A stretch of DNA of 64,000 nt from JBPYCR01 sp051846935. Its GTDB lineage: Bacteria > Bacillota > Bacilli > Bacillales > Amphibacillaceae. Numbering within the stretch: the stretch's first letter is position 1; each line of letters begins with the position of its first letter. Location of the stretch: contig NZ_JBPYCS010000008.1 of assembly GCF_051846935.1 (NCBI RefSeq), positions 37,423 through 101,422 of the forward strand, read 5' to 3'. The position numbers and the translations under genes were made by a program. The notes under the pieces were generated by a model that had not been told where the DNA came from, did not search any database, and worked only from the letters and a program-made list of their open reading frames with translations. This document shows positions 16,988 through 25,728 of this stretch, piece by piece.

Positions 16988-18382
16988 ATGTCGAAAAGCA
17001 CTTCTCAAAATTACAAAGAGAAGTCAAAGCAAATGTTTAATGAAGCTAGCAAAGTTATTCCTGGAGGTGTTACAGCAAACATTAAGTATTTTTCACCTCA
17101 TCCTATTTTCATGAAACGTGGAAAAGGCAGCAAACTAATTGATGTCGATAATCGTGAATATATTGATTATTCTCTTTGTTACGGTGCATTAATCACTGGA
17201 CATGGACATCCAAAAATTTCAGAAGTTGTTACAAATCAACTGGCATCCTTTGGTACGGCAATTTTTGGGACTCCCCATGAACTCGAAATAAATATGGCTG
17301 AAAAATTAATTGAACTCTATCCTAGTGTCGAACAAGTACGCTATACAAACTCTGGATTAGAAGCAACTTTGTTTGCCATTCGACTCGCAACCGCACATAC
17401 AGGGAAACAGAAAATTGCTAAATTTGAAGGGCATTATCATGGCGGCTATAACGAAGTGCTTATTAGCGTAAACCCAAATAAAACAGAAGCAGGAAATAAA
17501 GACACCCCAAAATCAGTTTCTGAATCGAAAGGGATTTCTAAAGAGGAATTGGAAAATACAATCATTTTACCCTTCAATGATATACAAGCGACTGAAAAGC
17601 TGTTACGTACTTATGCTCGTGAGCTCGCTGCGGTAATTTTAGAACCAGTTCAAGGCGGCTTTATTCCTGCAGATCAAACATTTATCCAACAGCTACGAAA
17701 GCTGACAGAGGAGCTAAATATATTACTAATATTTGATGAAGTAAAAACAGGCTTCAGAGTTGCACTCGGTGGTGCACAAAGCGTGTATCAAGTTAAACCT
17801 GATCTGACCGCATTAGGGAAAGTACTTGGCGGTGGTTTTCCAATCGGAGCTGTTGGCGGAAAAAAAGAAATTATGATGCTCAGTGCTACGAGTGCAGAAG
17901 ATGATGTTTTTTCAATCGGAACGCAAAACAAACGTAAAGAGGATACTGTTTTCCATAGTGGAACGTATAACGGCCACCCAATTATTTTAGCAGCTGGTCT
18001 TGAAGCAATTCGACTTCTAGAACATAACAAAACGATGGAAGAATTGTTTCACCATACGATGCTTTTACGTACTAAACTGGAGAAGCTGTACAAAGCGTAT
18101 GATATACAGATGAAAACGATCGGACTTGGTAGCATATTCAATATCGTTTTAACAGACCGGCAAATTCGTACGTATCGAGATATGTGGAATACAGATATTG
18201 CCACCCGTCAAGCGATTGACACAGAATTATTAAATCAAGGCATTTATATAAAACCATTAAATCGTTACTCCTTATCAACGGTTCATACAATTGACGATAT
18301 TGAAAAAACAGTTGTAGCTCATGAAATCGCAATAAGAAAAGTAATGAACACGCAAGCACGCAATTACTCTTTCGCAAATTAA
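16988..18382 (+). CDS. Class III PLP aminotransferase, glutamate-semialdehyde aminomutase-like
   Basis: 464 residues of the class III family. It has the N-terminal PGGVTANIKYF and the GHGHPKI segment of HemL-like enzymes, the cofactor-contact EGHYHGGYNEV, the PLP Asp in IFDEVKTGFR (Asp250) and the Schiff-base lysine in TALGKVLGGGFPIGA (Lys278). HemL itself is shorter (about 430 residues) and lies in a heme operon, so this is more likely a catabolic amino-acid or amino-sugar aminotransferase or aminomutase. It follows an RpiR regulator and precedes an asparaginase; a terminator separates it from the latter. Substrate not assigned. Confidence 0.8.
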   Translation: MSKSTSQNYKEKSKQMFNEASKVIPGGVTANIKYFSPHPIFMKRGKGSKLIDVDNREYIDYSLCYGALITGHGHPKISEVVTNQLASFGTAIFGTPHELEINMAEKLIELYPSVEQVRYTNSGLEATLFAIRLATAHTGKQKIAKFEGHYHGGYNEVLISVNPNKTEAGNKDTPKSVSESKGISKEELENTIILPFNDIQATEKLLRTYARELAAVILEPVQGGFIPADQTFIQQLRKLTEELNILLIFDEVKTGFRVALGGAQSVYQVKPDLTALGKVLGGGFPIGAVGGKKEIMMLSATSAEDDVFSIGTQNKRKEDTVFHSGTYNGHPIILAAGLEAIRLLEHNKTMEELFHHTMLLRTKLEKLYKAYDIQMKTIGLGSIFNIVLTDRQIRTYRDMWNTDIATRQAIDTELLNQGIYIKPLNRYSLSTVHTIDDIEKTVVAHEIAIRKVMNTQARNYSFAN

Positions 18383-18507
18383 AAGTTGCTTATGAGCTAC
18401 ACAATTTTCGTATGTGTAACGAACGTTCGAAGCATTACAAATTATTGATACTCTCGTTGCACACGAACAACGTCTACTTTTCGGTTGAATATACAATCAC
18501 TCAAACC

Positions 18508-18532
18508 AAAGCCTCTGTCCGGGGCTTTTTTT
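18508..18532 (+). terminator. Terminator downstream of the class III aminotransferase
   Basis: Arms AGCCTC and GGGGCT (one G-T pair) close a 5-base loop and are followed by seven T residues on the plus strand. Confidence 0.65.
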
Positions 18533-18754
18533 CATCGACACCAGCTTCGAGCACTTCCTATTTAAGCAGATTCATACTACACTTAAAGAAAGCGTATTTA
18601 ACCAGCTTCTGACTCTTATACTGCACCTCACTACTATATGGACACACCTTTTATAAAACAAAACCGGCGGAACGCGTCCGCCTAGAATGAAAAGCTTAGT
18701 CAATTGAAAAAATAATTATTTAATCACTAGCAAAACAAATTGCTTGTAACACAA

Positions 18755-18854
18755 GGCGGTGACTCCTGCGGGAAAGCATGCGTCTTGAGACCCCACAGCG
18801 AGTGTCTTTTTGCGAGCGAGGAGACTCAAGCCATGCCCGCGGAATGCGTCCGCC
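18755..18854. repeat. Hairpin repeat family C
   Basis: Outer arms GGCGG and CCGCC enclose the module ACTCCTGCGGGAAAGC on the left and GCCCGCGGAATGCG on the right. A nested stem (GCATG with CATGC; TCTTGAG with CTCAAG) lies inside. This outer module is shared with family B, but the interior is different. A second fragment ending GCGTCCGCC is near 18.68 kb. It fills the gap before the asparaginase gene; no gene is seen between 18383 and 18912. Confidence 0.6.
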
Positions 18855-18912
18855 TAAAGTGTAAAGCAACAAGCACACCGAATTAGTACAAATTCTACGA
18901 GGGGGATGTAAC

Positions 18913-19902
18913 GTGAAAAGAATAGCGATCATTGAGATGGGTGGTACAATTTCAGCACAAGGAAAGGATCGCCTTGATCTCAAAGATTACCAGTCAGGAA
19001 TTTATACAGGCCAAGATTATTTATCGACAGTACCTGAATTAGGAAACTTGGCACAAATACATTTTGAAGCATTTGCAAATGTAAGCAGTACTGCCGTTGA
19101 TAGTTCAATGTGGATAAAACTCCGCAAGCGGATTTTACATTATATTAATAAAGAAAACTTTGATGGCATCGTTATAACGCACGGAACAAATACAATAGAA
19201 GAAACTGCATTTTTCCTACACTTAACCGTACCCACAGCTAAGCCAATCGTGCTTGTTGGCTCGCAACGACCGTTTAGTGCTTTAAGCAGCGATGCACATT
19301 TAAATTTATATAATGCGGTGAAAGTAGCTACCAACGAAAATTCATATAAAAAAGGTGTGCTCGTTGTGCTTAATGATGAAATTAATTGCGCGCGAGAAGC
19401 AACGAAAACAAATACATATCGTTTGGAAGCTTTTCAATCAGGGGCATCAGGCTACCTCGGCTATATCGATCCAGATCGTTCTGTTCAATACTACCGATCT
19501 CCACAAAGAAGACATACAATTAACTCTGAATTTTCAACGATGTCATTTGCATCGTTGCCAAATGTTGAAATCATTTATTCGTATGCAGGTGCAACTGGAC
19601 ACTTAATCAACTATATAGCTCAATCCGGTAAATTTAAAGGAATTGTTACAGCAGGGACTGGAGCAGGACTCGTTTCCCCCTTAGAAAAAGAAGCGCTACT
19701 AAACGCTGTAAGTGAAGGCATCACAATCGTCCGTAGCAGTAGAACGGGAAACGGGAGAGTTGTGAATATTGATAGCTATACCAATCCACCAATCATTAGT
19801 GGAGATAATTTACTCCCGCAAAAAGCACGTATTCTGCTCATGCTCGCATTGCATGCCGCTTACACACCTGCAAAAATTCAACGAGTATTTAACGAATATT
19901 AA
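18913..19902 (+). CDS. L-asparaginase
   Basis: Hydrolyses asparagine (and often glutamine) to the acid plus ammonia. 329 residues; the nucleophile motif EMGGTISAQG (Thr12), the second catalytic segment ITHGTNTIEETAFFL (Thr92) and the NDEINCAREATKTNT segment with the catalytic Lys are present. The Asp that usually follows Thr92 (HGTDT) is Asn93 here. There is no signal peptide, so the enzyme is cytoplasmic. GAGGGGG precedes the GTG start at 18913. It may be transcribed separately from the aminotransferase upstream. Confidence 0.88.
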   Translation: MKRIAIIEMGGTISAQGKDRLDLKDYQSGIYTGQDYLSTVPELGNLAQIHFEAFANVSSTAVDSSMWIKLRKRILHYINKENFDGIVITHGTNTIEETAFFLHLTVPTAKPIVLVGSQRPFSALSSDAHLNLYNAVKVATNENSYKKGVLVVLNDEINCAREATKTNTYRLEAFQSGASGYLGYIDPDRSVQYYRSPQRRHTINSEFSTMSFASLPNVEIIYSYAGATGHLINYIAQSGKFKGIVTAGTGAGLVSPLEKEALLNAVSEGITIVRSSRTGNGRVVNIDSYTNPPIISGDNLLPQKARILLMLALHAAYTPAKIQRVFNEY

Positions 19903-20049
19903 CAGTAAGTGAGCAACACGATTACTCCTTACAATGTAACGATTATTTATATGGAAGACAACGTTTTGCATCATTTCCTATTTCAAGGGCGTGATCACTT
20001 TATCGACTTTTTGAACATGTACGTACTTTACGTATTATAATGATCCAAT

Positions 20050-20096
20050 AAAAAAATATGGCTCCAATCATTCACACTCGTTGATTGGAACCATAT
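20050..20096 (-). terminator. Terminator of the CoA-transferase gene
   Basis: Two 15-base arms starting ATATGGCTCCAATCA and ending TGATTGGAACCATAT pair with few mismatches. Read on the minus strand, the hairpin runs into TTTTTTT. It may also serve the convergent asparaginase gene. Confidence 0.75.
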
Positions 20097-20117
20097 CCAT
20101 CACTAAATTCTATTGCT

Positions 20118-21641
20118 TTACTTTACTTCTGCTGCATCTTTTTCAAGCATTGTTCCAGATTCTGCTAAACGTAAATGCCATGAAAATGCTTTATCCAGCA
20201 TATGTGGAGTATGCCCACCGACTTTTTCTTTTGCTTCTTCAAAATATGCTCTTAACTGTTCCTTATACATTGGATGTGCACAGTTTTCAATAATTTCTAC
20301 AGCCCTTTGCACAGGTGCTTTCCCACGAAGATCCGCATATCCGTGCTCTGTAACAATAATATCAACGTCATGCTCTGTATGATCTACATGCGAAACGAAC
20401 GGAACAATTGATGAAATTTTACCATCTTTTGCGACAGACGGTGTAACGAAGATTGTAATGCGCGCATTCCGGGCAAAGTCACCAGAACCACCAATACCGT
20501 TCATTACTCTTGTGCCACCTACGTGCGTTGAGTTAACATTTCCGTATATATCGACTTCAATTGGAGTGTTAAATGAAATAACACCTAAGCGACGAATGTT
20601 TTCTGGATGGTTAGAGATTTCCTGAGGTCTGAAGACAATTTTATCCTTATACTTCGCAAGGTCTTCTGCAAGTGTATCTACTCTCTTTTTAGAAAGTGAA
20701 AACGCCGTACCAGCAGCGAACTTTACAACGCCTGCGTCGATAAGATCAAAAACACCATCCTGCAACACTTCAGAATATACTTCAATATCGCGAAACTCAG
20801 ATTCTCTCATTCCATTAAGCACTGCGTTCGCAACGGAACCAACCCCCGACTGAAGCGGTGCTAATTCTTTCGTTAAGCGTCCTGCTTTAATTTCATCGCG
20901 GAAGAAGTCTAGTAAATTGTCTGCAATTGTTTGCGTTACTTCGTTTGGTTCAAATAAAGGAGATGGAATATCTGGTTGCTCCGATAGTACAATTCCTCGG
21001 ACTTTTTCTGGATCAACTTTAATTCCAATTTCACCTATTCTTTTATCAATTGTATCTAATGGAATTGGATCACGATCGCCAGCTTCATTTGGAACATAAA
21101 TATCATGAATACCTTCATATTCACTTGGTGCTGACGTATTCAACTCAATAATTACATGCTTCGCTTCTTGTACAAAAATTGGTGAGTTACCAACAGATCC
21201 TGTCGGTATAATCATACCATCTTCTGTTATCGCTGCTGCCTCAATTACCGCATAATCAATTTTCTCAAGTGTACCTTTACGTACTTCTTCAGCTGTATGG
21301 GATAGATGCTGATCAATATAGAACATTTCGCCATTATTAATCTTTTTACGCATTACTGGATTTCCTTGATACGGAATTCGCATATTGATGATGTCTGCTT
21401 CGGCCATTGATTGGTCTGCAGTCGGCCCTAAGGAAGCACCTGTATACAGGTTCACTTTAAAGTTCTCTTTCTTCCCTCTTTCTGACAGCGCCATTGGAAA
21501 TTCCTTCGGCTCCCCAAACAACGTAAAACCACTCATTCCAAGTGTCATACCATCTTTAACCCAGGAAGCAGCTTCCTCGGCAGAAACAACCTTATCTAAA
21601 AAAGCCTCATTTCTAATTAACTTACTCAACTCAGCCGTCAT
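20118..21641 (-). CDS. Succinyl-CoA:acetate CoA-transferase / acetyl-CoA hydrolase family
   Basis: 507 residues of the class I CoA-transferase family (AarC/Ach1/ScpC type), which move CoA between succinyl-CoA and acetate. The catalytic glutamate is expected in IEVYSEVLQDG (Glu291). The CoA-site glycine loop QSGVGSVANAVLNG and the C-terminal GGSGDFARNA are present. Such enzymes help remove acetate or complete a modified TCA cycle; hydrolase activity in the name usually reflects history. A LytTR regulator gene lies upstream on the same strand and is a candidate activator. It has its own terminator. Confidence 0.88.
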   Translation of the reverse strand: MTAELSKLIRNEAFLDKVVSAEEAASWVKDGMTLGMSGFTLFGEPKEFPMALSERGKKENFKVNLYTGASLGPTADQSMAEADIINMRIPYQGNPVMRKKINNGEMFYIDQHLSHTAEEVRKGTLEKIDYAVIEAAAITEDGMIIPTGSVGNSPIFVQEAKHVIIELNTSAPSEYEGIHDIYVPNEAGDRDPIPLDTIDKRIGEIGIKVDPEKVRGIVLSEQPDIPSPLFEPNEVTQTIADNLLDFFRDEIKAGRLTKELAPLQSGVGSVANAVLNGMRESEFRDIEVYSEVLQDGVFDLIDAGVVKFAAGTAFSLSKKRVDTLAEDLAKYKDKIVFRPQEISNHPENIRRLGVISFNTPIEVDIYGNVNSTHVGGTRVMNGIGGSGDFARNARITIFVTPSVAKDGKISSIVPFVSHVDHTEHDVDIIVTEHGYADLRGKAPVQRAVEIIENCAHPMYKEQLRAYFEEAKEKVGGHTPHMLDKAFSWHLRLAESGTMLEKDAAEVK

Positions 21642-21894
21642 TTAAATTCACCTCTACTAAAATTATACATGATTATGTAATTGTTATTTTATCAATGAAA
21701 CATAAAAAATTCATGTCCTAATGTATGAAAGGGCTTTTATTTCCACTAAGACAGAATATATTATACATTAGTTACGATTATACTACAATACGTATTATAT
21801 TGATTCAATTATGAAGTTGGTCGTCTTCCACTCAATGGTTCGTTACAAATAGAATTATGCATGAAGTAAAATTATTAAATTGAAACGATTATCG

Positions 21895-22545
21895 TTAAAA
21901 TCCAAATCGTTTTCTAAAATTTTTTGCATAGCTTTGACTAACTGGAACCCGGGAATCATCTTTCATTACTAAACTGAACGTTGAATGAGAATCTGGATGA
22001 ATTTCTTTTATTTGATGTAAATTAACGATATAAGAACGATGACAGCGAATAAACATATCCTTAGGTAATACGAACTCAAGCTCAGATAGATTATTACGAT
22101 GTGTCCCTTTACCAACCATCGATAAAATATGTGTTTTTCTGTTTTGTGCTTCCATATAGATGATATGCTTTAAATGAATAGGCAACCACTTATCTGTTGT
22201 TTTCACTGTCAAAAACGGTGGTGTTAAATCATTTAGCTCTTGAGGGAAAAAGGCTGTCATGGCTCCTTTTAAGTGATCATTCTCAATAATAGGAACCGAA
22301 ACACCGTAATACGGGGTACTAAACGAACTGTCGTCAATCTGTGCCGCTACTTTTTTTTGCGTTTGAATGGCCTGATAAGTTACAGGTTCTTTTTTGATAG
22401 GGTCATTTATACATATATTTAAATCAATTGATCTACTCGGTTTAAAATAAATAAAACTAGTAGAATCACTAACAGCAATTGACTTTTCCCCAGGAAATAG
22501 GTTATAAAAGCTATTAATTAATGTAGGAATCTTTTCAATCTTCAT
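21895..22545 (-). CDS. LytTR-family transcriptional regulator
   Basis: 216 residues. The C-terminal third (about 115-216) is a LytTR DNA-binding domain: IIYMEAQNRKTHI, FIRCHRSYIVNLHQIKEI and VPVSQSYAKNFRKRFG are its usual blocks. The N-terminal half (residues 1-110) looks like a PAS/GAF-sized sensor (YQAIQTQKKVAAQ, YYGVSVPIIE) with no transmembrane segment or receiver domain, so it senses something in the cytoplasm. ATG 22545 is preferred over a TTG nine bases earlier. Placed just upstream of the CoA-transferase, which it probably controls. Confidence 0.8.
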   Translation of the reverse strand: MKIEKIPTLINSFYNLFPGEKSIAVSDSTSFIYFKPSRSIDLNICINDPIKKEPVTYQAIQTQKKVAAQIDDSSFSTPYYGVSVPIIENDHLKGAMTAFFPQELNDLTPPFLTVKTTDKWLPIHLKHIIYMEAQNRKTHILSMVGKGTHRNNLSELEFVLPKDMFIRCHRSYIVNLHQIKEIHPDSHSTFSLVMKDDSRVPVSQSYAKNFRKRFGF

Positions 22546-22678
22546 TTTATTCAACTCACTTCTATACCTTTAAACCATTTATTCATACACATCAAATTAT
22601 ACAGCATGACGATATCTCTGTCAGTCATAAATGACAACATTTAACACGAATGGTTTTGTTTTCTGCCTCAAGTGTATA

Positions 22679-22719
22679 AAAACAGACTCGAATTGCATGA
22701 AATACACTATCCGAGTCTT
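22679..22719 (-). terminator. Terminator of purC
   Basis: AGACTCG and CGAGTCT arms, long loop, then GTTTTTATA on the minus strand directly beyond the purC stop. Confidence 0.55.
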
Positions 22720-22732
22720 AGACTTTTTAATG

Positions 22733-23416
22733 TTAATCAAATAAGAGCTGTTCTAGTTCCATTGGCTTAATATACGTATTATTTTTATAAACACGCATAT
22801 TTCCGCCAGAGATTTCATCGATCAACATGATTTCACCTGTATTTTTGTCCTTGCCGAATTCTAGCTTTATATCGTATAATTCAAGTTCACGTTTTGCCAA
22901 TTCTTCTTTTACAATTGACGCAATCTGTTTCGTTAGTTGTTTAACTTCTTTGTACGCTTCTTTTGACATAATATGTAGCTCAGCCAAAGCATCGTCTGAT
23001 ATTGGTGGGTCTTGACGTTCATCATCTTTAAGCGTCACTTCAATAAATCCATCGAGAGACTGCCCTTCCTCACAATACGCACCGTAACGACGATAAAAGC
23101 TCCCAACTGCACGATAGCGACAAATTACTTCTAATCCATTTCCAAACATTACAGCATCTTTTACTGTCATTGTCACATCATTTAAATTCGCCTCTATAAA
23201 ATGAGTCGGTACACCTGCTTTTTGCAGCTTTTGAAAGAAAAATTGCGTCATCCGCAACCCTGTCCTACCAACACCAGCAATCGTTAAGCCAACAGTGTTT
23301 GCACCTGGATCGAACACTCCATCTTCGCCTGTTACGTCATCTTTAAATTTTAAAACAACATGATTTGCATCCTTACGATAAACATCTTTTGTTTTTCCTT
23401 GGTATATAAGTTCCAT
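22733..23416 (-). CDS. purC: Phosphoribosylaminoimidazole-succinocarboxamide synthase (divergent PurC)
   Basis: SAICAR synthetase-family protein of 227 residues, adding aspartate to CAIR in purine synthesis. Seen are the N-terminal YQGKTKDVYR, the GLEVICRYRAVGSFYRRYG segment that replaces the usual VVVRNVAAGS, LKDDERQDPP, and the C-terminal IKLEFGKD with LIDEISGGNMR. It belongs to a subgroup found in some Firmicutes that differs from the PurC of the classical pur operon. It has its own ribosome site (GAAAGGA) and terminator, and no other pur gene is close. It may be a second PurC or act on a related substrate. Confidence 0.8.
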   Translation of the reverse strand: MELIYQGKTKDVYRKDANHVVLKFKDDVTGEDGVFDPGANTVGLTIAGVGRTGLRMTQFFFQKLQKAGVPTHFIEANLNDVTMTVKDAVMFGNGLEVICRYRAVGSFYRRYGAYCEEGQSLDGFIEVTLKDDERQDPPISDDALAELHIMSKEAYKEVKQLTKQIASIVKEELAKRELELYDIKLEFGKDKNTGEIMLIDEISGGNMRVYKNNTYIKPMELEQLLFD

Positions 23417-23663
23417 GCTGATAATTCCTTTCGTGGAAAAAGATTAAATTCTAATTATATAATAAAACAAATAATTGAAAGGAACAAACAATGTCGTTAC
23501 ATGATTAAGCTCCGTATTTGCTGCTGGGGATTAAAAGTCTTAAAAATCATTCTTTTATTCAACTTTTTTTAATACACTTCAGCTCCCGTCGTTAACATAT
23601 AGGTAATAATAAATCGCGCCTATGTTCTTCCACAACCATTTTACGGAGAGCCGCTTTCAATCA

Positions 23664-24785
23664 TTATACATTGTACGGCTGTAATACAGCTTCATATAAA
23701 ATAGCTACACCGTTCATTAACGCATCTCTATTAAATGACATATGTGGATGATGCAGGCCTGGTTCTAAATCACAGCCTAGCCCAACCATTGTTGCTTTCA
23801 AAGAAGGCTTTTTTATCGTATAGAAGTGAAAATCATCTCCACCAGGTGTTACTAAAGCAGGATCAACATTTTCATCACCAAGCACTTTCTTTATCGCGTT
23901 TTGCATAATATTGATCGCTTCCTCATCGATTTTTGCTGCTGCGACACCTGTGCTATTCGTCACTTTAATCTCAACATCGTATAAATTCCGTACTGCTTCA
24001 AAAATAAAATTCACTTTCTTTTCCAATGTTTCCATTAATTCATTATTTTGCGCACGCAAATCCAATGCGAAGCTTCCATTCCCTGGAATAATATTTGTGC
24101 TTTTTCCACCTGCATGAAAGTTCGTCATTTTTATCGAATAAGGTATTCGGGGATCGAGGTGAATTTTACCTAACATCGTTACGATTTGCGCACCAATTTC
24201 AACGGCATTTTGATTCAGATGAGGTCTCGCTCCGTGCGCATCCTCTCCAATAATTTCCGCTTCAATACTTCTCGTTGCCCCATGTACAATTACTGGTGTC
24301 GCCCTCCCCATCTTCGTTTCCTGAAACGGCCGCAAATGAATACCAAATAAATAATCGACATCAGCAATCGCCTGCTTTTCAATCATCTTTAATGCACCTG
24401 TGCCGTCTTCTTCTGCCGGTTGAAAAATAAATTTAATGGCCACCTTTTCTTGTAAAGCAGGGTTTTGCTGAAGCTTCCATAGCAATCCAAGTACCATTGA
24501 CATATGTGCATCATGCCCACAAGAGTGATTTGCTTGAAAGACGCCGTTCACTTCTTGCCACAATGCATCAATATCAGCACGGACAGCTACAACCGGCAAG
24601 CCTTTGTTGAAGGAACCAAACTTACCAATTACACCTGTGCAATCATCAAACGTTTCCACTTCGCAATTACTAGCTTGTAAAATACTCGCAATATATTTTG
24701 TCGTCTCTGTTTCTTCCCAACTAATTTCTGCGTTTTCGTGCAAATAATCAAACGTTTCCAATACACGCCGTTCAATAAAACTCAT
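23664..24785 (-). CDS. M20-family amidohydrolase (N-acyl-amino acid or peptide deacylase)
   Basis: 373 residues of the M20D group, Mn/Zn amidohydrolases that remove acyl groups from amino acids. Metal and catalytic landmarks: HSCGHDAHMSM (about residue 88), the FQPAEEDGTGA segment with the catalytic Glu pair, GIHLRP, and the C-terminal GGDDFHFY. A dimerisation domain lies between (about 175-285). Its ATG overlaps the stop of the RpiR gene by one base, so the two are co-translated. Divergent from a YfcC-type carrier and an N-acylamino-acid racemase-like enzyme, which suggests hydrolysis of imported N-acyl amino acids. Confidence 0.85.
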   Translation of the reverse strand: MSFIERRVLETFDYLHENAEISWEETETTKYIASILQASNCEVETFDDCTGVIGKFGSFNKGLPVVAVRADIDALWQEVNGVFQANHSCGHDAHMSMVLGLLWKLQQNPALQEKVAIKFIFQPAEEDGTGALKMIEKQAIADVDYLFGIHLRPFQETKMGRATPVIVHGATRSIEAEIIGEDAHGARPHLNQNAVEIGAQIVTMLGKIHLDPRIPYSIKMTNFHAGGKSTNIIPGNGSFALDLRAQNNELMETLEKKVNFIFEAVRNLYDVEIKVTNSTGVAAAKIDEEAINIMQNAIKKVLGDENVDPALVTPGGDDFHFYTIKKPSLKATMVGLGCDLEPGLHHPHMSFNRDALMNGVAILYEAVLQPYNV

Positions 24786-25609
24786 TATACTTCGCCATCC
24801 CTTATTAAATATTTGTATGTACCTTTTATTTTGCCACGATCTTTAACCTGCTGCATACATTCAAATAATAGAGCATTAATTACCGAAATTGTCGCTGGTC
24901 CTTTATCAATTAGTGATTTATGATATGCATTTATCGATATAACAACATCCGAAAACTGTGCAATCGGAGATACGAGAGAATCGGTTATAGAAATTATTTT
25001 AATGCCTTTATTTTTTGCTTCTTCTGCAAGCTGAATCGTTTGCAGTGCATAACGATAATATGAAAACAAAATGATACAAGCGTTTTTCGGCATTAAATCC
25101 AAAAGTCCTGCGTCTGCCTCTGGTCTATATAATAATACATTTCCCAAAATATAATTTAAATTAAAGTAACACCAATGTGCGTACGTAAATGACTGATAAA
25201 AACCGACAACCATTATTTTTTCACTATTTACAATCCTATTTACCGCTTCCTCCATCGTGTTTTCATCCAAATGATCAATTGTTGTTTTTAGGTTTTTCAT
25301 ATCAACAGCTATACTTTGAGCAAAACGTCCATCCACGCTTTCATGATCTGTTTCTACAGCTGCACGTTGATTAAGGTTTAACAAAAATTTGCGTACGTCT
25401 TTTTGGAGTGTACTATAACCATCATAGCCAATTTCATTGCAAAACCGCAATACTGTTGTTTCACTTACTCCGATAATACTTCCTACCTTTTTAGCCGTAT
25501 GAATCGCAAAAACAAATGGGTCTGTCAGTAAATAGTCCCCAACTTTTTTTAATCCTTTTGTTAAAATTGAAAACTTTTCCTTCGTACTTCTTATATAAAA
25601 TGGTTCCAT
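24785..25609 (-). CDS. MurR/RpiR-family transcriptional regulator
   Basis: 274 residues: HTH_6 domain (about 1-75; VGDYLLTDP, then SIIGVSETTVLRFCNEIGYDGYS) and SIS domain (about 120-245; VVGFYQSFTYAHW, ISITDSLVSPIAQFSDVVISI). Start ATG 25609 has GGAGGAAA upstream; an in-frame start 30 bases earlier does not. Co-transcribed with the M20 hydrolase and divergent from the carrier, so it probably controls both directions from the 120-bp shared region. Confidence 0.85.
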   Translation of the reverse strand: MEPFYIRSTKEKFSILTKGLKKVGDYLLTDPFVFAIHTAKKVGSIIGVSETTVLRFCNEIGYDGYSTLQKDVRKFLLNLNQRAAVETDHESVDGRFAQSIAVDMKNLKTTIDHLDENTMEEAVNRIVNSEKIMVVGFYQSFTYAHWCYFNLNYILGNVLLYRPEADAGLLDLMPKNACIILFSYYRYALQTIQLAEEAKNKGIKIISITDSLVSPIAQFSDVVISINAYHKSLIDKGPATISVINALLFECMQQVKDRGKIKGTYKYLIRDGEV

Positions 25610-25728
25610 TATTTTCCTCCAAAAATAAAGTTTGAACATTTTTTACTATTGAAATAAAGTATAAACTATAATATACTGACGCTCAAGTTGCAATGTTTAG
25701 AAAATACATTTAATTCGAGGAGGAAGAT

